This document shows, piece after piece, positions 7,728-14,986 of a stretch of DNA of 35,606 nt. Position numbers and translations under genes: made by a program. The first letter of the stretch is position 1, and each line of letters starts with the position of its first letter. The notes beneath the pieces are model-generated. The model saw only the letters and a program-made list of their open reading frames with translations, searched no databases and was not told where the DNA came from. The stretch lies in assembly GCA_017404725.1 (NCBI GenBank), contig JAFRBS010000020.1, forward strand, positions 1-35,606, read 5' to 3'. Origin of the DNA: Candidatus Saccharimonadota bacterium (lineage in GTDB: Bacteria; Patescibacteriota; Saccharimonadia; Saccharimonadales; Saccharimonadaceae).

Positions 7728-7982
7728 TCAAGCGAAGTATCTCTCCACGCCCCACCCATCGTCCTCTGGGGTTTCAACTTCCTTCGGTACCTCATCCACC
7801 TCTGTTTCCCCCTCATAACGTTCCGGCAGGCTTATCTGTAAAGGAATGCTCTTAGTTAGAACACATTGCCTCAAAAACACATTAATCACCCCTGGAAGGT
7901 CAGTCCCCAGCTCCTTAAAAAGCCGCGAGGCTTCTTCCTTAGTTTCTTTATCTATTCTGATCTGTACCGGTATCGTGCTCAT
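7728..7982 (-). CDS. RelB/DinJ-like antitoxin without a toxin partner
   Basis: 84 aa. The N-terminus (IPVQIRIDKETKEEASRLFKELG, split here as IPVQIRIDKETK and EEASRLFKELG) followed by DLPGVINVFLRQCV is the ribbon-helix-helix DNA-binding and dimerisation region of the RelB/DinJ family. The acidic C-terminus would normally wrap the toxin. Position 2 of the expected operon is empty: downstream lies ncRNA E2, with no RelE/YafQ ORF. Upstream on the same strand is a Fic protein, which might be a substitute partner, but nothing in the sequence proves it. Start preceded by AAAGGAG. The promoter has TATAAT at 8001-8006. Confidence 0.8.
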   Translation of the reverse strand: MSTIPVQIRIDKETKEEASRLFKELGTDLPGVINVFLRQCVLTKSIPLQISLPERYEGETEVDEVPKEVETPEDDGWGVERYFA

Positions 7983-7992
7983 ATTTTCTCCT

Positions 7993-8040
7993 TTACTACA
8001 ATTATACTACAAAAACACTACAAATGTAATATTTTTGTAA
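7993..8040 (-). promoter_or_regulatory. Promoter with TTGTAGT repeats before the RelB-like gene
   Basis: The minus strand has TATAAT (8001-8006) embedded in a series of TTGTAGT/TTGTAGTA copies (three within ~30 nt) and a nearby TTGTTACAAAAA. Repeats of this kind over the -10 region suit autoregulation by a ribbon-helix-helix antitoxin. Confidence 0.45.
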
Positions 8041-8068
8041 CAATTTCGCAGTGTTTCGTATAAAAAAT

Positions 8069-8995
8069 CTATTCAACCGGCGTCGTAATAAAGTCGCCCC
8101 ATGGCGAAGGGTCCGGCGCCGGCGCATAATTTGCATTAATTCGCCATCGCCCATCATGCCGAAACGCCGGAATACTTTGCCGCTTAGCCTTATTTGACGC
8201 AATATTGGCTTTTATGTTGTGATTTTTTGCCCATTTTCCAAGCGTCATCGTCTTCTCGCTCGAAAGTAGCGCAATATATTTGCGCAGCGATTCTACTAAT
8301 GCTAAAGCGAAAAATATCACGAGCTCGTCACAATTCCCCGTCTTTTTGTACTGTTTGATTAGCGCCTGATATTCCGCCGCGCAGCCTTTATTCTGAATAA
8401 TAATCGGCGGAAAACCATTTTCCATCAGCTCTTTATCGATCAAAAGACGCGCGACTTGTCCGTTCCCCTCTGGAAACGGCCGCATCGCTAACAGTTCTAC
8501 GTGAAAAAACGCTATTTTTTCCAAAAATTCACGATTATCTTCATTATGCCGTTTTATCAAATCTTCCAGTAAAGCACGAACGAATTCAGGGCTAGTTTCG
8601 GCTTGCGCATCCTTTTTCGCCCGCCGATTATCAATCCTGAACTGTCCAGCCGCCACATCGTTCACCCCTGAAAGAAACTTCTTATGTAATTCTAGAATCA
8701 GAAGGACCGACAATCTCTGATCCAAATTCTCATAAGCCAAATCTGCCGCTAAGCTTAAGTTCTTTGCCCGGTAAATCTCTTTTACGCTCGCCGCACGCTC
8801 CACCTTACCCTTTATGATAATGCTTTTTACCTCTTTAAGCGTAAGCGTAGAACCCTCAATCGCGTTGGAATTATAAACTGCTTCTGGTAATTCCCTCCGC
8901 AAAATTTTCGAAAACCCCTGGGGATCTGCCTCTACGAGCTTATGGTATTCTTCACCCAAAGTCTGAATTTCCGTCCTCAGTCGATTGATTTTCAT
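8069..8995 (-). CDS. Fic-domain protein with degenerate active site
   Basis: 308 aa. An N-terminal inhibitory helix carries the class II motif S43-N-A-I-E47-G48, then the Fic core, then a winged-helix-like C-terminus with RQSIPAFRHDGRWRI typical of stand-alone Fic regulators. The catalytic loop should read HPFxxGNGRxxR but here reads RPFPEGNGQVAR (172-183): the catalytic His is Arg (codon CGG) and the GNGR Arg is Gln. AMP transfer is therefore unlikely. The inhibitory motif is kept, so loss of activity may be recent or the protein may do something else, such as nucleotide binding or gene regulation. ATG lies 8 nt after TATAAT. Confidence 0.88.
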   Translation of the reverse strand: MKINRLRTEIQTLGEEYHKLVEADPQGFSKILRRELPEAVYNSNAIEGSTLTLKEVKSIIIKGKVERAASVKEIYRAKNLSLAADLAYENLDQRLSVLLILELHKKFLSGVNDVAAGQFRIDNRRAKKDAQAETSPEFVRALLEDLIKRHNEDNREFLEKIAFFHVELLAMRPFPEGNGQVARLLIDKELMENGFPPIIIQNKGCAAEYQALIKQYKKTGNCDELVIFFALALVESLRKYIALLSSEKTMTLGKWAKNHNIKANIASNKAKRQSIPAFRHDGRWRINANYAPAPDPSPWGDFITTPVE

Positions 8996-9003
8996 ATTTT
9001 TCT

Positions 9004-9062
9004 ATTATACCATAAATTTCCGCATTTCGCGTGAAAATCCACGATTTCACGATTTTTTCACG
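9004..9062 (-). promoter_or_regulatory. fic promoter with CGTGAAA repeats
   Basis: Minus strand -10 TATAAT (9004-9009). Just upstream are two direct CGTGAAA copies and one inverted copy (TTTCACG/CGTGAAA at 9030-9062), able to form a hairpin or to be an operator. The winged-helix tail of the Fic protein is one candidate binder. Confidence 0.45.
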
Positions 9063-9118
9063 AATTTTCCCCCACCCCTGTAAGTTAATCTAATAAACTA
9101 ACTCTATTTTATCATATT

Positions 9119-11989
9119 CTAGCGGATTTTTATGACCTGATCTTCTTGCAAAATATCCTTGTCCGGCATGCTCAGCTCCTCCGCCGGCTTGTGCAGAGCC
9201 TCCGCGACCTCCTCGTCCGGCACGACATCCTCAAATACATCCGGCTCGTCATGGGCTACGGCTGGTTTTGGCTCCGATGCGACGGGTGACCGCCCCTTGG
9301 GACGCGGAACGCCGGAGGCGTACGCGTCGAGGGGTCCCGCCGCCCCCCGAGCCGAAAGGCGAGCGGGGGTGGATGGGCGATGCGACGCGGCAGGACCCGT
9401 CGCCTCAGCGCCCGGAACCAATGGTAGTCCATCATCCCCCAGCTTAATCGGCTCTGACGAGCCCTGAGAGCCAGCATAAGCGCTTTTCTCCTTCCACTTG
9501 TCCAAGAACCCACCTGGCTCTTCAGGAACGCCTTCTGGGGCCTTAGGTGCGCTCTTGGTAGCACCTAACCTCTCATTAATCTCGCGCTCTACCTCTGCTC
9601 TCATCCGCCCATACTTCGTCGCCGAATATAGCTTCAGCGATTCCATCACCTCTGGATTTTCCTTCCCCAGCGGCGGATTCAAAGCCATCGTGAACGGCTT
9701 GGACGGCATGTCAAACATCATTACCGTCGAGACCGCGTGGAAGTTCGGCTGGTTATGTAGATCCTCGGCGTTAAACACTGGTACAAACGCCTTTTCCATC
9801 ATCTCCGCGTCCGTAATACCGATTCTACCGCAGATAATCGTCCCCACGTTACCGAGAATCCCCTCGCGAATCTTATCTGTTAGCTGGGTCATAAACTGGT
9901 TCGCCACCACAAGGTTCAACCGGAACTTCCTAGCCTCGGAAAGAATACTCTCAAAGCTCTCTGTTGCGAAGTTCTGGAACTCGTCCACAAACAGACAGAA
10001 GTCGTTGCGCTCGTCCTCAGGGGTATCTACCCTGGACATCGCCGCCGTCTGGAACTTCATCACGAAAATCATACCTAGAAGCTTCGAGTTCAGCTCACCC
10101 ATCTTACCCTTGGACAAATTCACGAGCAAGATCTTCTTCTGATCCATAATCTCTCTGATGTCAAACCCAGATTTAACCTGACCCATCACGTTTCGCATCA
10201 TCGTATTAGAGAGAAACGGCGACCACTTCGACACCATCCAAGTAATCACCTCGCCGGCATCATTCGACTTCTGTGACGCTGGAAACTCCTTTGTCCAGTA
10301 GTCATAAACCGCCTTATCCGTCACATACTGCAACTTCTCTCTGACGAAATTCGGATCTGTAAAACAGCGTGGAATCTCAATAAAGGTCGCCCCATTCGGA
10401 TCACTCATCAGAAGTAGCGCCGCATTCCTGAACATGTGCTCCATTCTCGGTCCGACAATACCCGTATGACCGGGGTCGTATAGAGAGTAAAGCATGTTAA
10501 TTCCCTCTTGAACAATAAAGTCCTTCTGATCAGGGGAAGAAAACTCAAACATATTCATCCCCATCGGATGCTCAAGATCGCCCGGATCAAAGTAGATCAC
10601 ATCGTCTACCCTCTCTGGTGGAATCATCGCTAGAATCTCCTCACAGACGTCACCGTGCGGATCGATAAAAGCGAACCCGCGCCCTGCCATCACATCCTGA
10701 TAAGCGAGGTTTTTAAGGAGTACCGACTTACCCATACCTGTTGCGCCGATGACGTAAGTGTGACGACGGCGATCCTTCTCCGACAGATAAATCTTCTTCT
10801 TCTGACCCCTGAACTCGTTCACGCCCAGCCATAGCCCTTCGGTCGGCACCTTGGCCGGCCCGTCAACCTGTTTAGTCAACTGGCGCTCAATCTGGGAAGT
10901 CGGTATCGAGCTCTGGGACGGAAGATGGAAAATCGTCGAAAGTTCCATGCTGTTCAAGATACAAGAACGATTGGAAACTGGGAAGATACGGAAGATGTAA
11001 TCCGCGGTCAGTTTATCCATATCTCTTAGGCCGTCGTACTTGAACCCGTTGTTAGCCGGGGAGTCGAACTGTGAAAATGCGCTAACCAGGCCCCCTAGGA
11101 GCGCCTCTGAGCGCGCTTGGTTAGCCGAGCTGGCCACAACCCTGATTAGCGTCTCAAACGCCGGATAGCGCGTCTTACCTTCAATTGCAGCGATTTCCTC
11201 TTGTTGGAGATTCGTAATCGGCTCTTGCCCCTCTGCTTTACTCTTTTCGTGCATCTCTGGCACCTCGAATGGCGCCCGGATGATATCCGCCACCGACTCT
11301 AGTCCTATCCCTGAAAAGCCGCGCTTCTTTTTCCCGTCGCGAATCTCCTGAACTCTCTGAGCTGCTTTCTTGGTCCACCCCTGATCAACCGGTCTAAACA
11401 TCATTTGCATCGCCATCCCCTCCCCTGGCTTGACGCTAGACATTGCGTTTAAAATCGCCCCTGTTGCGTCCCATTTCGACTCCTCGTAAGTCGCAATCGG
11501 ATAGACAAACTCCTTTTTAAGCTCTAGCTCACCCCCGGCGACCCCAGTAATACCACCCTCTTTGCTAAAGATGTTCTCCTCATCAGTTTCCTCCAGGCGC
11601 GCCGTCGGATAAGCCGAAACCACCGCCTGTTTCACCGTCTCTGTTAGAACCGCCGGCACTACCGCGTAGTACTTGACCATCCCGTTGCTCGCCACAATCT
11701 CAAAAGAGATGTGCCTCTGGCCATAAATCTTGGCTTTCCAATCCTTGTTCAGGGTAGAAGCGATGATAGAATACATCACCTGCGCCCCTGAAATCGCCTC
11801 GTTCGTCACGTCGCGCTCATCGCGCCCGCCCCCCTGAATATCGTCGGTCTGCGGCGGCAAATGAATCAGCATCGGTACCATCTTAAGCCCGCGTTCTAAC
11901 TCCTTACCCTCTCTCTGGCGTTTAACGTTAATCACCCAAGCCGCAACCGCAACCAAACCTATAATCAGCAAAAATACTATCAGACCCAT
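9119..11989 (-). CDS. VirD4/TraG-like (HerA-FtsK superfamily) DNA-translocating ATPase
   Basis: 956 aa. One N-terminal transmembrane helix (residues ~2-20) is followed by ~380 residues of periplasm/cytosol-type domain. The ATPase carries Walker A VIGATGMGKS (near 415), the FIDPHGD motif shortly after, Walker B FVDEFQNFATES (near 666), and ANQF. This order matches type IV secretion coupling proteins and CPR type IV secretion DNA-binding proteins. The last ~180 residues are a Pro/Ala/acidic low-complexity tail containing GC-rich hairpin DNA. Likely role: membrane-bound DNA or protein translocation; partners are not in the window. It is the last gene of a three-gene run; AGGGGGG precedes the ATG. 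Confidence 0.88.
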   Translation of the reverse strand: MGLIVFLLIIGLVAVAAWVINVKRQREGKELERGLKMVPMLIHLPPQTDDIQGGGRDERDVTNEAISGAQVMYSIIASTLNKDWKAKIYGQRHISFEIVASNGMVKYYAVVPAVLTETVKQAVVSAYPTARLEETDEENIFSKEGGITGVAGGELELKKEFVYPIATYEESKWDATGAILNAMSSVKPGEGMAMQMMFRPVDQGWTKKAAQRVQEIRDGKKKRGFSGIGLESVADIIRAPFEVPEMHEKSKAEGQEPITNLQQEEIAAIEGKTRYPAFETLIRVVASSANQARSEALLGGLVSAFSQFDSPANNGFKYDGLRDMDKLTADYIFRIFPVSNRSCILNSMELSTIFHLPSQSSIPTSQIERQLTKQVDGPAKVPTEGLWLGVNEFRGQKKKIYLSEKDRRRHTYVIGATGMGKSVLLKNLAYQDVMAGRGFAFIDPHGDVCEEILAMIPPERVDDVIYFDPGDLEHPMGMNMFEFSSPDQKDFIVQEGINMLYSLYDPGHTGIVGPRMEHMFRNAALLLMSDPNGATFIEIPRCFTDPNFVREKLQYVTDKAVYDYWTKEFPASQKSNDAGEVITWMVSKWSPFLSNTMMRNVMGQVKSGFDIREIMDQKKILLVNLSKGKMGELNSKLLGMIFVMKFQTAAMSRVDTPEDERNDFCLFVDEFQNFATESFESILSEARKFRLNLVVANQFMTQLTDKIREGILGNVGTIICGRIGITDAEMMEKAFVPVFNAEDLHNQPNFHAVSTVMMFDMPSKPFTMALNPPLGKENPEVMESLKLYSATKYGRMRAEVEREINERLGATKSAPKAPEGVPEEPGGFLDKWKEKSAYAGSQGSSEPIKLGDDGLPLVPGAEATGPAASHRPSTPARLSARGAAGPLDAYASGVPRPKGRSPVASEPKPAVAHDEPDVFEDVVPDEEVAEALHKPAEELSMPDKDILQEDQVIKIR
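9288..9380. repeat. GC-rich hairpin repeat inside the TraG-like gene
   Basis: A 22-nt block (9288-9309) is identical to 34619-34640 inside pilT. It is followed by a 5-bp hairpin with a GGA loop (ACGCC/GGCGT) and an outer GACGCG/CGCGTC stem, then further C/G-rich inverted sequence up to ~9380. Much richer in GC than the surrounding gene. Confidence 0.7.
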
Positions 11990-12053
11990 CAGCGCGCCCC
12001 CCTGTTATCGCTCACGCTCCTGCCGGCCCCTGTTCTGCCCACCACTAGCCCAC

Positions 12054-12605
12054 TCATGCCGCTACTGGCTCCTCTGTTACATCATTTCGATCGCCCAAAA
12101 TCCGATTAAAGCGCTTCCGCATATACTCTTCCCTGAGCAACGCCACGTCCAGCAAGCGCTTATTGGGGTCGCCCTTCGTCTCATTGACCGCGCGCCGCGC
12201 TCGCTCCATCCAGTCCTTTTCCATCTTGTCACCATCTCGCGCCACCTCTGGCGCATCAATCGCGATCTCCTCAGTCGTCCGGTTATCGTGCGGCAGGACC
12301 CCAGACATCTGCGCCACTGTCGGCGCGCCCACCATCTCTGTCGCGCCCACGGTAACGATGCCGATCGCGTTCTCTAGACCTGGATTTCGCCCCTGTTCCG
12401 CGCTAGCGACCTGCTCTCCTTCCCTGGTCATTTCCGCGATATTCAACTCCTGGTTGGGATTTTTGCCCCTGTTCTCCATCTGTTCCGGCGTAACCTGCGT
12501 CGAAAAATCCGGCGTCAACTCTTCTCCGAGCATCCTGCTTTGGTTCTCAAAATTACCCCAGTCAAACAGATTAACCTCGTTTACTCCTCCACCGGAATTA
12601 TCCAT
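12054..12605 (-). CDS. Unknown acidic soluble protein upstream of the TraG-like ATPase
   Basis: 183 aa from ATG at 12605. An upstream in-frame GTG at 12623 would add six residues, but its codons are the -10 box TACAAT, so the start is placed 6 nt after that box (leaderless). The protein has no transmembrane segment. It is rich in Glu, Asn and Gln in the first half (FENQSRMLGEELTPDF) and ends in a basic helical stretch (LREEYMRKRFNRILGDRND). No family is recognised. Its position between a small membrane protein and the TraG-like ATPase suggests an accessory of that system. The gap to the ATPase is 64 nt. Confidence 0.7.
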   Translation of the reverse strand: MDNSGGGVNEVNLFDWGNFENQSRMLGEELTPDFSTQVTPEQMENRGKNPNQELNIAEMTREGEQVASAEQGRNPGLENAIGIVTVGATEMVGAPTVAQMSGVLPHDNRTTEEIAIDAPEVARDGDKMEKDWMERARRAVNETKGDPNKRLLDVALLREEYMRKRFNRILGDRNDVTEEPVAA

Positions 12606-12611
12606 AAGCTT

Positions 12612-12640
12612 ATTGTACCACACCCGCGAAAATCAGACAA
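12612..12640 (-). promoter_or_regulatory. Promoter of the acidic protein gene, leaderless
   Basis: Minus strand TTGTCT, 17-nt spacer, TACAAT (12612-12617) with TGTGG in front (extended -10), then AAGCTT and ATG. The -35 lies in the end of the upstream gene. Confidence 0.65.
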
Positions 12641-12977
12641 GCTTTTTTACCAAAAAACACCCCAGTCCCACAAAAACCAGAACTAGCACCCCTGTTAGAA
12701 TCGATAAACTGCCGAACGACCTAACCAGAAGTAGCATAATCGGCGCAAAAGAGATCACCGCCGCATAAAACCGCCCCTTTCGCCCCATTTTCTTCTTGTT
12801 CATCCGATAAACGATTTGGACCAGCCAAGTGACGATCCCAAACACGATTACATAAATTGTTGTAAAAAATAATAAAACACCGAGGGGGCCAACTTCCATC
12901 GGTGTTGTAAAATTCATCATCGCAAGTAGGACGATCATCAGAGCCAAACTAACGAGCAACATCACGCGGTTAAACAT
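12633..12977 (-). CDS. Small membrane protein, unknown function
   Basis: 114 aa from ATG at 12977, which follows TATAAT by 6 nt. An apparent in-frame GTG at 12995 encodes MWYN only because it runs through the promoter. Four hydrophobic segments are visible (VMLLVSLALMIVLLAMM, then LLFFTTIYVIVFGIVTW, FAPIMLLLV and LTGVLVLVFVGLGCFLV). A basic loop KKKMGRKGRF sits between the second and third, consistent with a cytoplasmic loop. First gene of the run leading to the TraG-like ATPase. Confidence 0.7.
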   Translation of the reverse strand: MFNRVMLLVSLALMIVLLAMMNFTTPMEVGPLGVLLFFTTIYVIVFGIVTWLVQIVYRMNKKKMGRKGRFYAAVISFAPIMLLLVRSFGSLSILTGVLVLVFVGLGCFLVKKLV

Positions 12978-12983
12978 AACCTC

Positions 12984-12989
12984 ATTATA
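12984..12989 (-). promoter_or_regulatory. -10 box, leaderless start of the small membrane protein
   Basis: Minus strand TGTGGTATAAT (extended -10), then GAGGTT and ATG. A matching TTATCA lies 18 nt upstream. Confidence 0.65.
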
Positions 12990-13025
12990 CCACACTTATT
13001 TTGTTTCTGATAATCCCCCTAAAAG

Positions 13026-13064
13026 AAGATGAGACCCATAAGAAGCTGCGATCTCTTATGGGTC
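13026..13064 (-). terminator. Terminator of the minus-strand ncRNA
   Basis: Perfect 10-bp stem GACCCATAAG/CTTATGGGTC (13055-13064 with 13032-13041), followed on the minus strand by TCATCTTCTTTTAG. Confidence 0.65.
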
Positions 13065-13415
13065 GCAGAGCGAGAGGTTATCCAGCGCTTGATTACAACT
13101 ATTGGCCGCAACCTTTAATCTCGCTCCTTGACTTTTGACCGCTCCACGTATAGTGGGGCATAGGTCCTTTACTTCCTCTTCCTTCTCTGTTTTTTCTAAT
13201 GTGCTAGTTGGAAGATTTAGTAGCGCTCTACGCATTCGCGGAGCTTTAATCCCGCGTTTGGCGGAGCTAGGTAGGTAATTCCTATTCGGAAAGTGTAATT
13301 TATGGCTAGAAATTACCTATTCGCCCAACCAAACCAGTACGTTATTTGTACTTCATTTTGGTTTTCCTTGTTAATTTGCTATTTTGTCTTGGACTTTTTG
13401 TGTTGTCTTTCGACT
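13030..13415 (-). ncRNA. Candidate structured RNA of unknown family (~385 nt)
   Basis: A promoter at 13422-13450 and a terminator at 13026-13064 bracket a stretch with no ORF longer than a few codons. Paired segments on the minus strand include GGTAATTT/AAATTAC, a nested TAGC...CGCGG/CCGCG...GCTA arm, and GCGAG/CTCGC closing an AGGTT/AACCT arm near the 3' end. A tiny ORF with AAGGA before it (MKYK) lies near the 5' end. It does not resemble SRP RNA, 6S RNA, RNase P RNA or tmRNA that I can recall. AATT-CCTATTCG occurs twice (13277-13289 and 13311-13323). Confidence 0.5.
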
Positions 13416-13421
13416 AATTTC

Positions 13422-13450
13422 ACTATAGCACACATCCGAAAAATAAGCAA
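13422..13450 (-). promoter_or_regulatory. Promoter of the 13.0-13.4 kb ncRNA
   Basis: Minus strand TTGCTT (13445-13450), 17-nt spacer, TATAGT (13422-13427) preceded by TGTGC (extended -10). Confidence 0.65.
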
Positions 13451-13607
13451 TACCTTTTTCGGACTTTTTTCATGTAATTTTTACAACATTCACTATTTTT
13501 ACTCAACTTTCGCCTCTGTTACACCCATTATTCCCTAGTGTTGTATTTTTTACAACAAAACCCTCCTTCCCCACCCAATTTTTTGAATAAAATTATTAAC
13601 TTTGCTG

Positions 13608-13795
13608 CATAAAAGGCAGAAACCGTTTTCGTGAAAAGGGCTCTGCGCGCAATATAAAAATGACAACAATTTTTAACGCAAATTTTTAGCTACGGCAACT
13701 CGCTTGCGCTCGTGCGCTAAAAATTTACTAAATTGTTGTCATTTTTATTTTGGCTTGAGCCAATTTTTCACAAAAAACGATCTCTGCCTTTTATG
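13608..13795. repeat. Long imperfect palindrome (IR1, ~188 bp)
   Basis: The left arm starts CATAAAAGGCAGA and contains AAAATGACAACAATTT and TTTTTAGC. The right arm contains GCTAAAAA, AAATTGTTGTCATTTT and ends TCTGCCTTTTATG, the reverse complement in order. No protein is encoded. It could form a ~90-bp hairpin as DNA or RNA. The left end is preceded by TTTTGAATAAAATTATT, which recurs with small changes at ~14066-14088. Confidence 0.75.
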
Positions 13796-13798
13796 AAG

Positions 13799-13953
13799 CC
13801 AAACACTACCTTTCCGAAACATAATGAGATTTAGGCCAGATTTGAGCGCGTAGATTTTATCAACAGATTAATCGCGAAAAACGCCAGTTTTTCCGATTTA
13901 GATGTTGTAAAATCTACTGGCGCTCAAGTCCGTTTCGGAAAGGTAGTGTTTGG
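13799..13953. mobile_element. MITE-like element with perfect 22-bp terminal inverted repeats (IR2)
   Basis: 13799-13820 and 13932-13953 are perfect reverse complements (CCAAACACTACC... and ...GGTAGTGTTTGG). Inner arms (TTGAGCGCGTAGATTTTATC against GTAAAATCTACTGGCGCTCAA) continue the pairing imperfectly. Both ends are flanked by TTTTATGAA in direct orientation, as expected for a target-site duplication. No ORF. A non-autonomous mobile element is the simplest reading; no transposase is in the window. Confidence 0.6.
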
Positions 13954-14025
13954 TTTTATGAAAAGGCAACCAAAAACCCTGTGGAAAACTTTCTGAAAAA
14001 AGTCGAAAAAAGTCCAAAAAAACTA

Positions 14026-14054
14026 TTGACATAAGCTTTTTTCTGCGATATTAT
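14026..14054 (+). promoter_or_regulatory. Strong consensus promoter of a small RNA
   Basis: TTGACA (14026-14031), 17-nt spacer, TATTAT (14049-14054). The only perfect -35 box in the 12.98-14.28 kb gap. The 70 bases before it (13954-14025) show nothing else. Confidence 0.7.
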
Positions 14055-14060
14055 AGAGGT

Positions 14061-14168
14061 AGCTTTTGAATAAAAAAATTATTCAGGGCCAAAAACAAAC
14101 AACATAGCCAAAAACTCCACACTCTTTAGAAAGGCCCGGTTTCCTCGCAGTTAACGGGCCCTTTCTTC
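14061..14168 (+). ncRNA. Candidate small RNA (~105 nt) with terminator
   Basis: Begins with a TGAATAA/TTATTCA hairpin (~14067-14087) and an unpaired A/C-rich middle (CCAAAAACAAACAACATAGC). It ends in a GC-rich hairpin GGCCCG/CGGGCC (14133-14160) followed by CTTTCTTC. No ORF. The A/C-rich single-stranded middle would suit pairing with G/U-rich targets such as ribosome binding sites. Family unknown. Confidence 0.5.
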
Positions 14169-14207
14169 ATCTAAAGCGCCAAACCAGGCGCCATTTTTAT
14201 GCCCGAA

Positions 14208-14236
14208 TTGACCAAAAAAATCGCCCATGTTAAAAT
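14208..14236 (+). promoter_or_regulatory. Promoter of the 215-aa protein gene
   Basis: TTGACC (14208-14213), 17-nt spacer, TAAAAT (14231-14236); AAAGGAG follows before the ATG at 14282. Confidence 0.7.
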
Positions 14237-14281
14237 GAAAAAAGAAACTTTTGTTTAGTTCTTTGAAAGGAGCGTGATTCT

Positions 14282-14929
14282 ATGAAAATCAAGGAGGGCG
14301 GCCATGTCTTTCTCCAGCGATATGATGTCGATTTCATTCGCAAAGATTTAAATATGGCCTCGTATTGTATCTTGGATGAGATTTTTCACCCTGATACAGT
14401 GGCGCCTGCCCATACTTTTGAGCTAAATTCTGCTAAAAAGGACCCCTATGAGTTCGCCTTCGTGTTTTGCCATCCGAACAATGTAGTTTGGATCATGAAG
14501 CAGGATTGGATCGTGGACTACGACAGATACGCTAAGAAATCTGCCGAAGAAATGCACAAAATTGTCAGTGCCGCCGACGCGAAACTGAGAAGAATCGTTA
14601 CTAGTCGAAATGGCAGCCGCATAGAAAGCAAGCGAAAAGATGCAAGCTTCTCTGATATGATGCAGAAAACTGCTCATCATTGCCGCTCGCTTGATATCCT
14701 CTATAACTATCTGGCCGGCGACGAGGATTTCATTTTCCCCAGAATATTGATCTCCCATGCCATCCGGCAGCCCGTAAAAATTGCCGATGACCATTCCATA
14801 CGCGAATGTGCCAGCCTTAAACCGGAGAATACCCCAAATGTTCTGACCCCGTTTGAAAAATTTCTACTAAAGCTAGATCACCTCTTACCCTGGCATAAAA
14901 CCGCCAGCTCTTCTAAAAACACCTCTTAA
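14282..14929 (+). CDS. Unknown protein, 215 aa
   Basis: Well supported as a gene: promoter, AAAGGAG ribosome binding site 9 nt before ATG, and its own terminator. No family recognised. The first half has a mixed alpha/beta pattern (ending FVFCHPNNVVWIMKQDW). A basic patch follows (DAKLRRIVTSRNGSRIESK), then a helical region with Cys and His (KTAHHCRSLDILYNYLAG). No signal peptide or transmembrane segment. The C-terminal tail is Lys/Ser-rich. It stands alone upstream of tmRNA and its terminator overlaps the tmRNA promoter. Possibly an accessory or phage-derived gene; not assignable. Confidence 0.75.
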   Translation: MKIKEGGHVFLQRYDVDFIRKDLNMASYCILDEIFHPDTVAPAHTFELNSAKKDPYEFAFVFCHPNNVVWIMKQDWIVDYDRYAKKSAEEMHKIVSAADAKLRRIVTSRNGSRIESKRKDASFSDMMQKTAHHCRSLDILYNYLAGDEDFIFPRILISHAIRQPVKIADDHSIRECASLKPENTPNVLTPFEKFLLKLDHLLPWHKTASSSKNTS

Positions 14930-14945
14930 AAACAGGGGTGTTTTT
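14917..14945 (+). terminator. Terminator of the 215-aa protein gene
   Basis: AACACC/GGTGTT stem around TCTTAAAAACAGG followed by five T. The stem begins inside the last codons of the gene. Confidence 0.7.
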
Positions 14946-14971
14946 CTCTGGACTTTTTAAGGCGTTTGTGC

Positions 14972-14977
14972 TATAAT
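14972..14977 (+). promoter_or_regulatory. -10 box of tmRNA
   Basis: TGTGCTATAAT ten bases before the tmRNA 5' end. A -35-like TGGACT (14949-14954) at 17 nt lies directly after the preceding terminator. Confidence 0.7.
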
Positions 14978-14986
14978 GTAAAAGTT

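Noticed and set aside
9159-9564. ORFs on either strand over the TraG-like tail
   Set aside because: Shadows produced by the GC-rich repeat. The minus-strand ATPase frame covers the region without interruption.
12606-12623. GTG start giving MWYNKL before the acidic protein
   Set aside because: The codons are the promoter -10 TACAAT; no ribosome binding site precedes them. The same applies to 12978-12995 and to 35266-35316.
13608-13953. CRISPR array in the repeat-rich gap
   Set aside because: Repeats are inverted, not direct with regular spacers. No array or cas gene was seen in the window.
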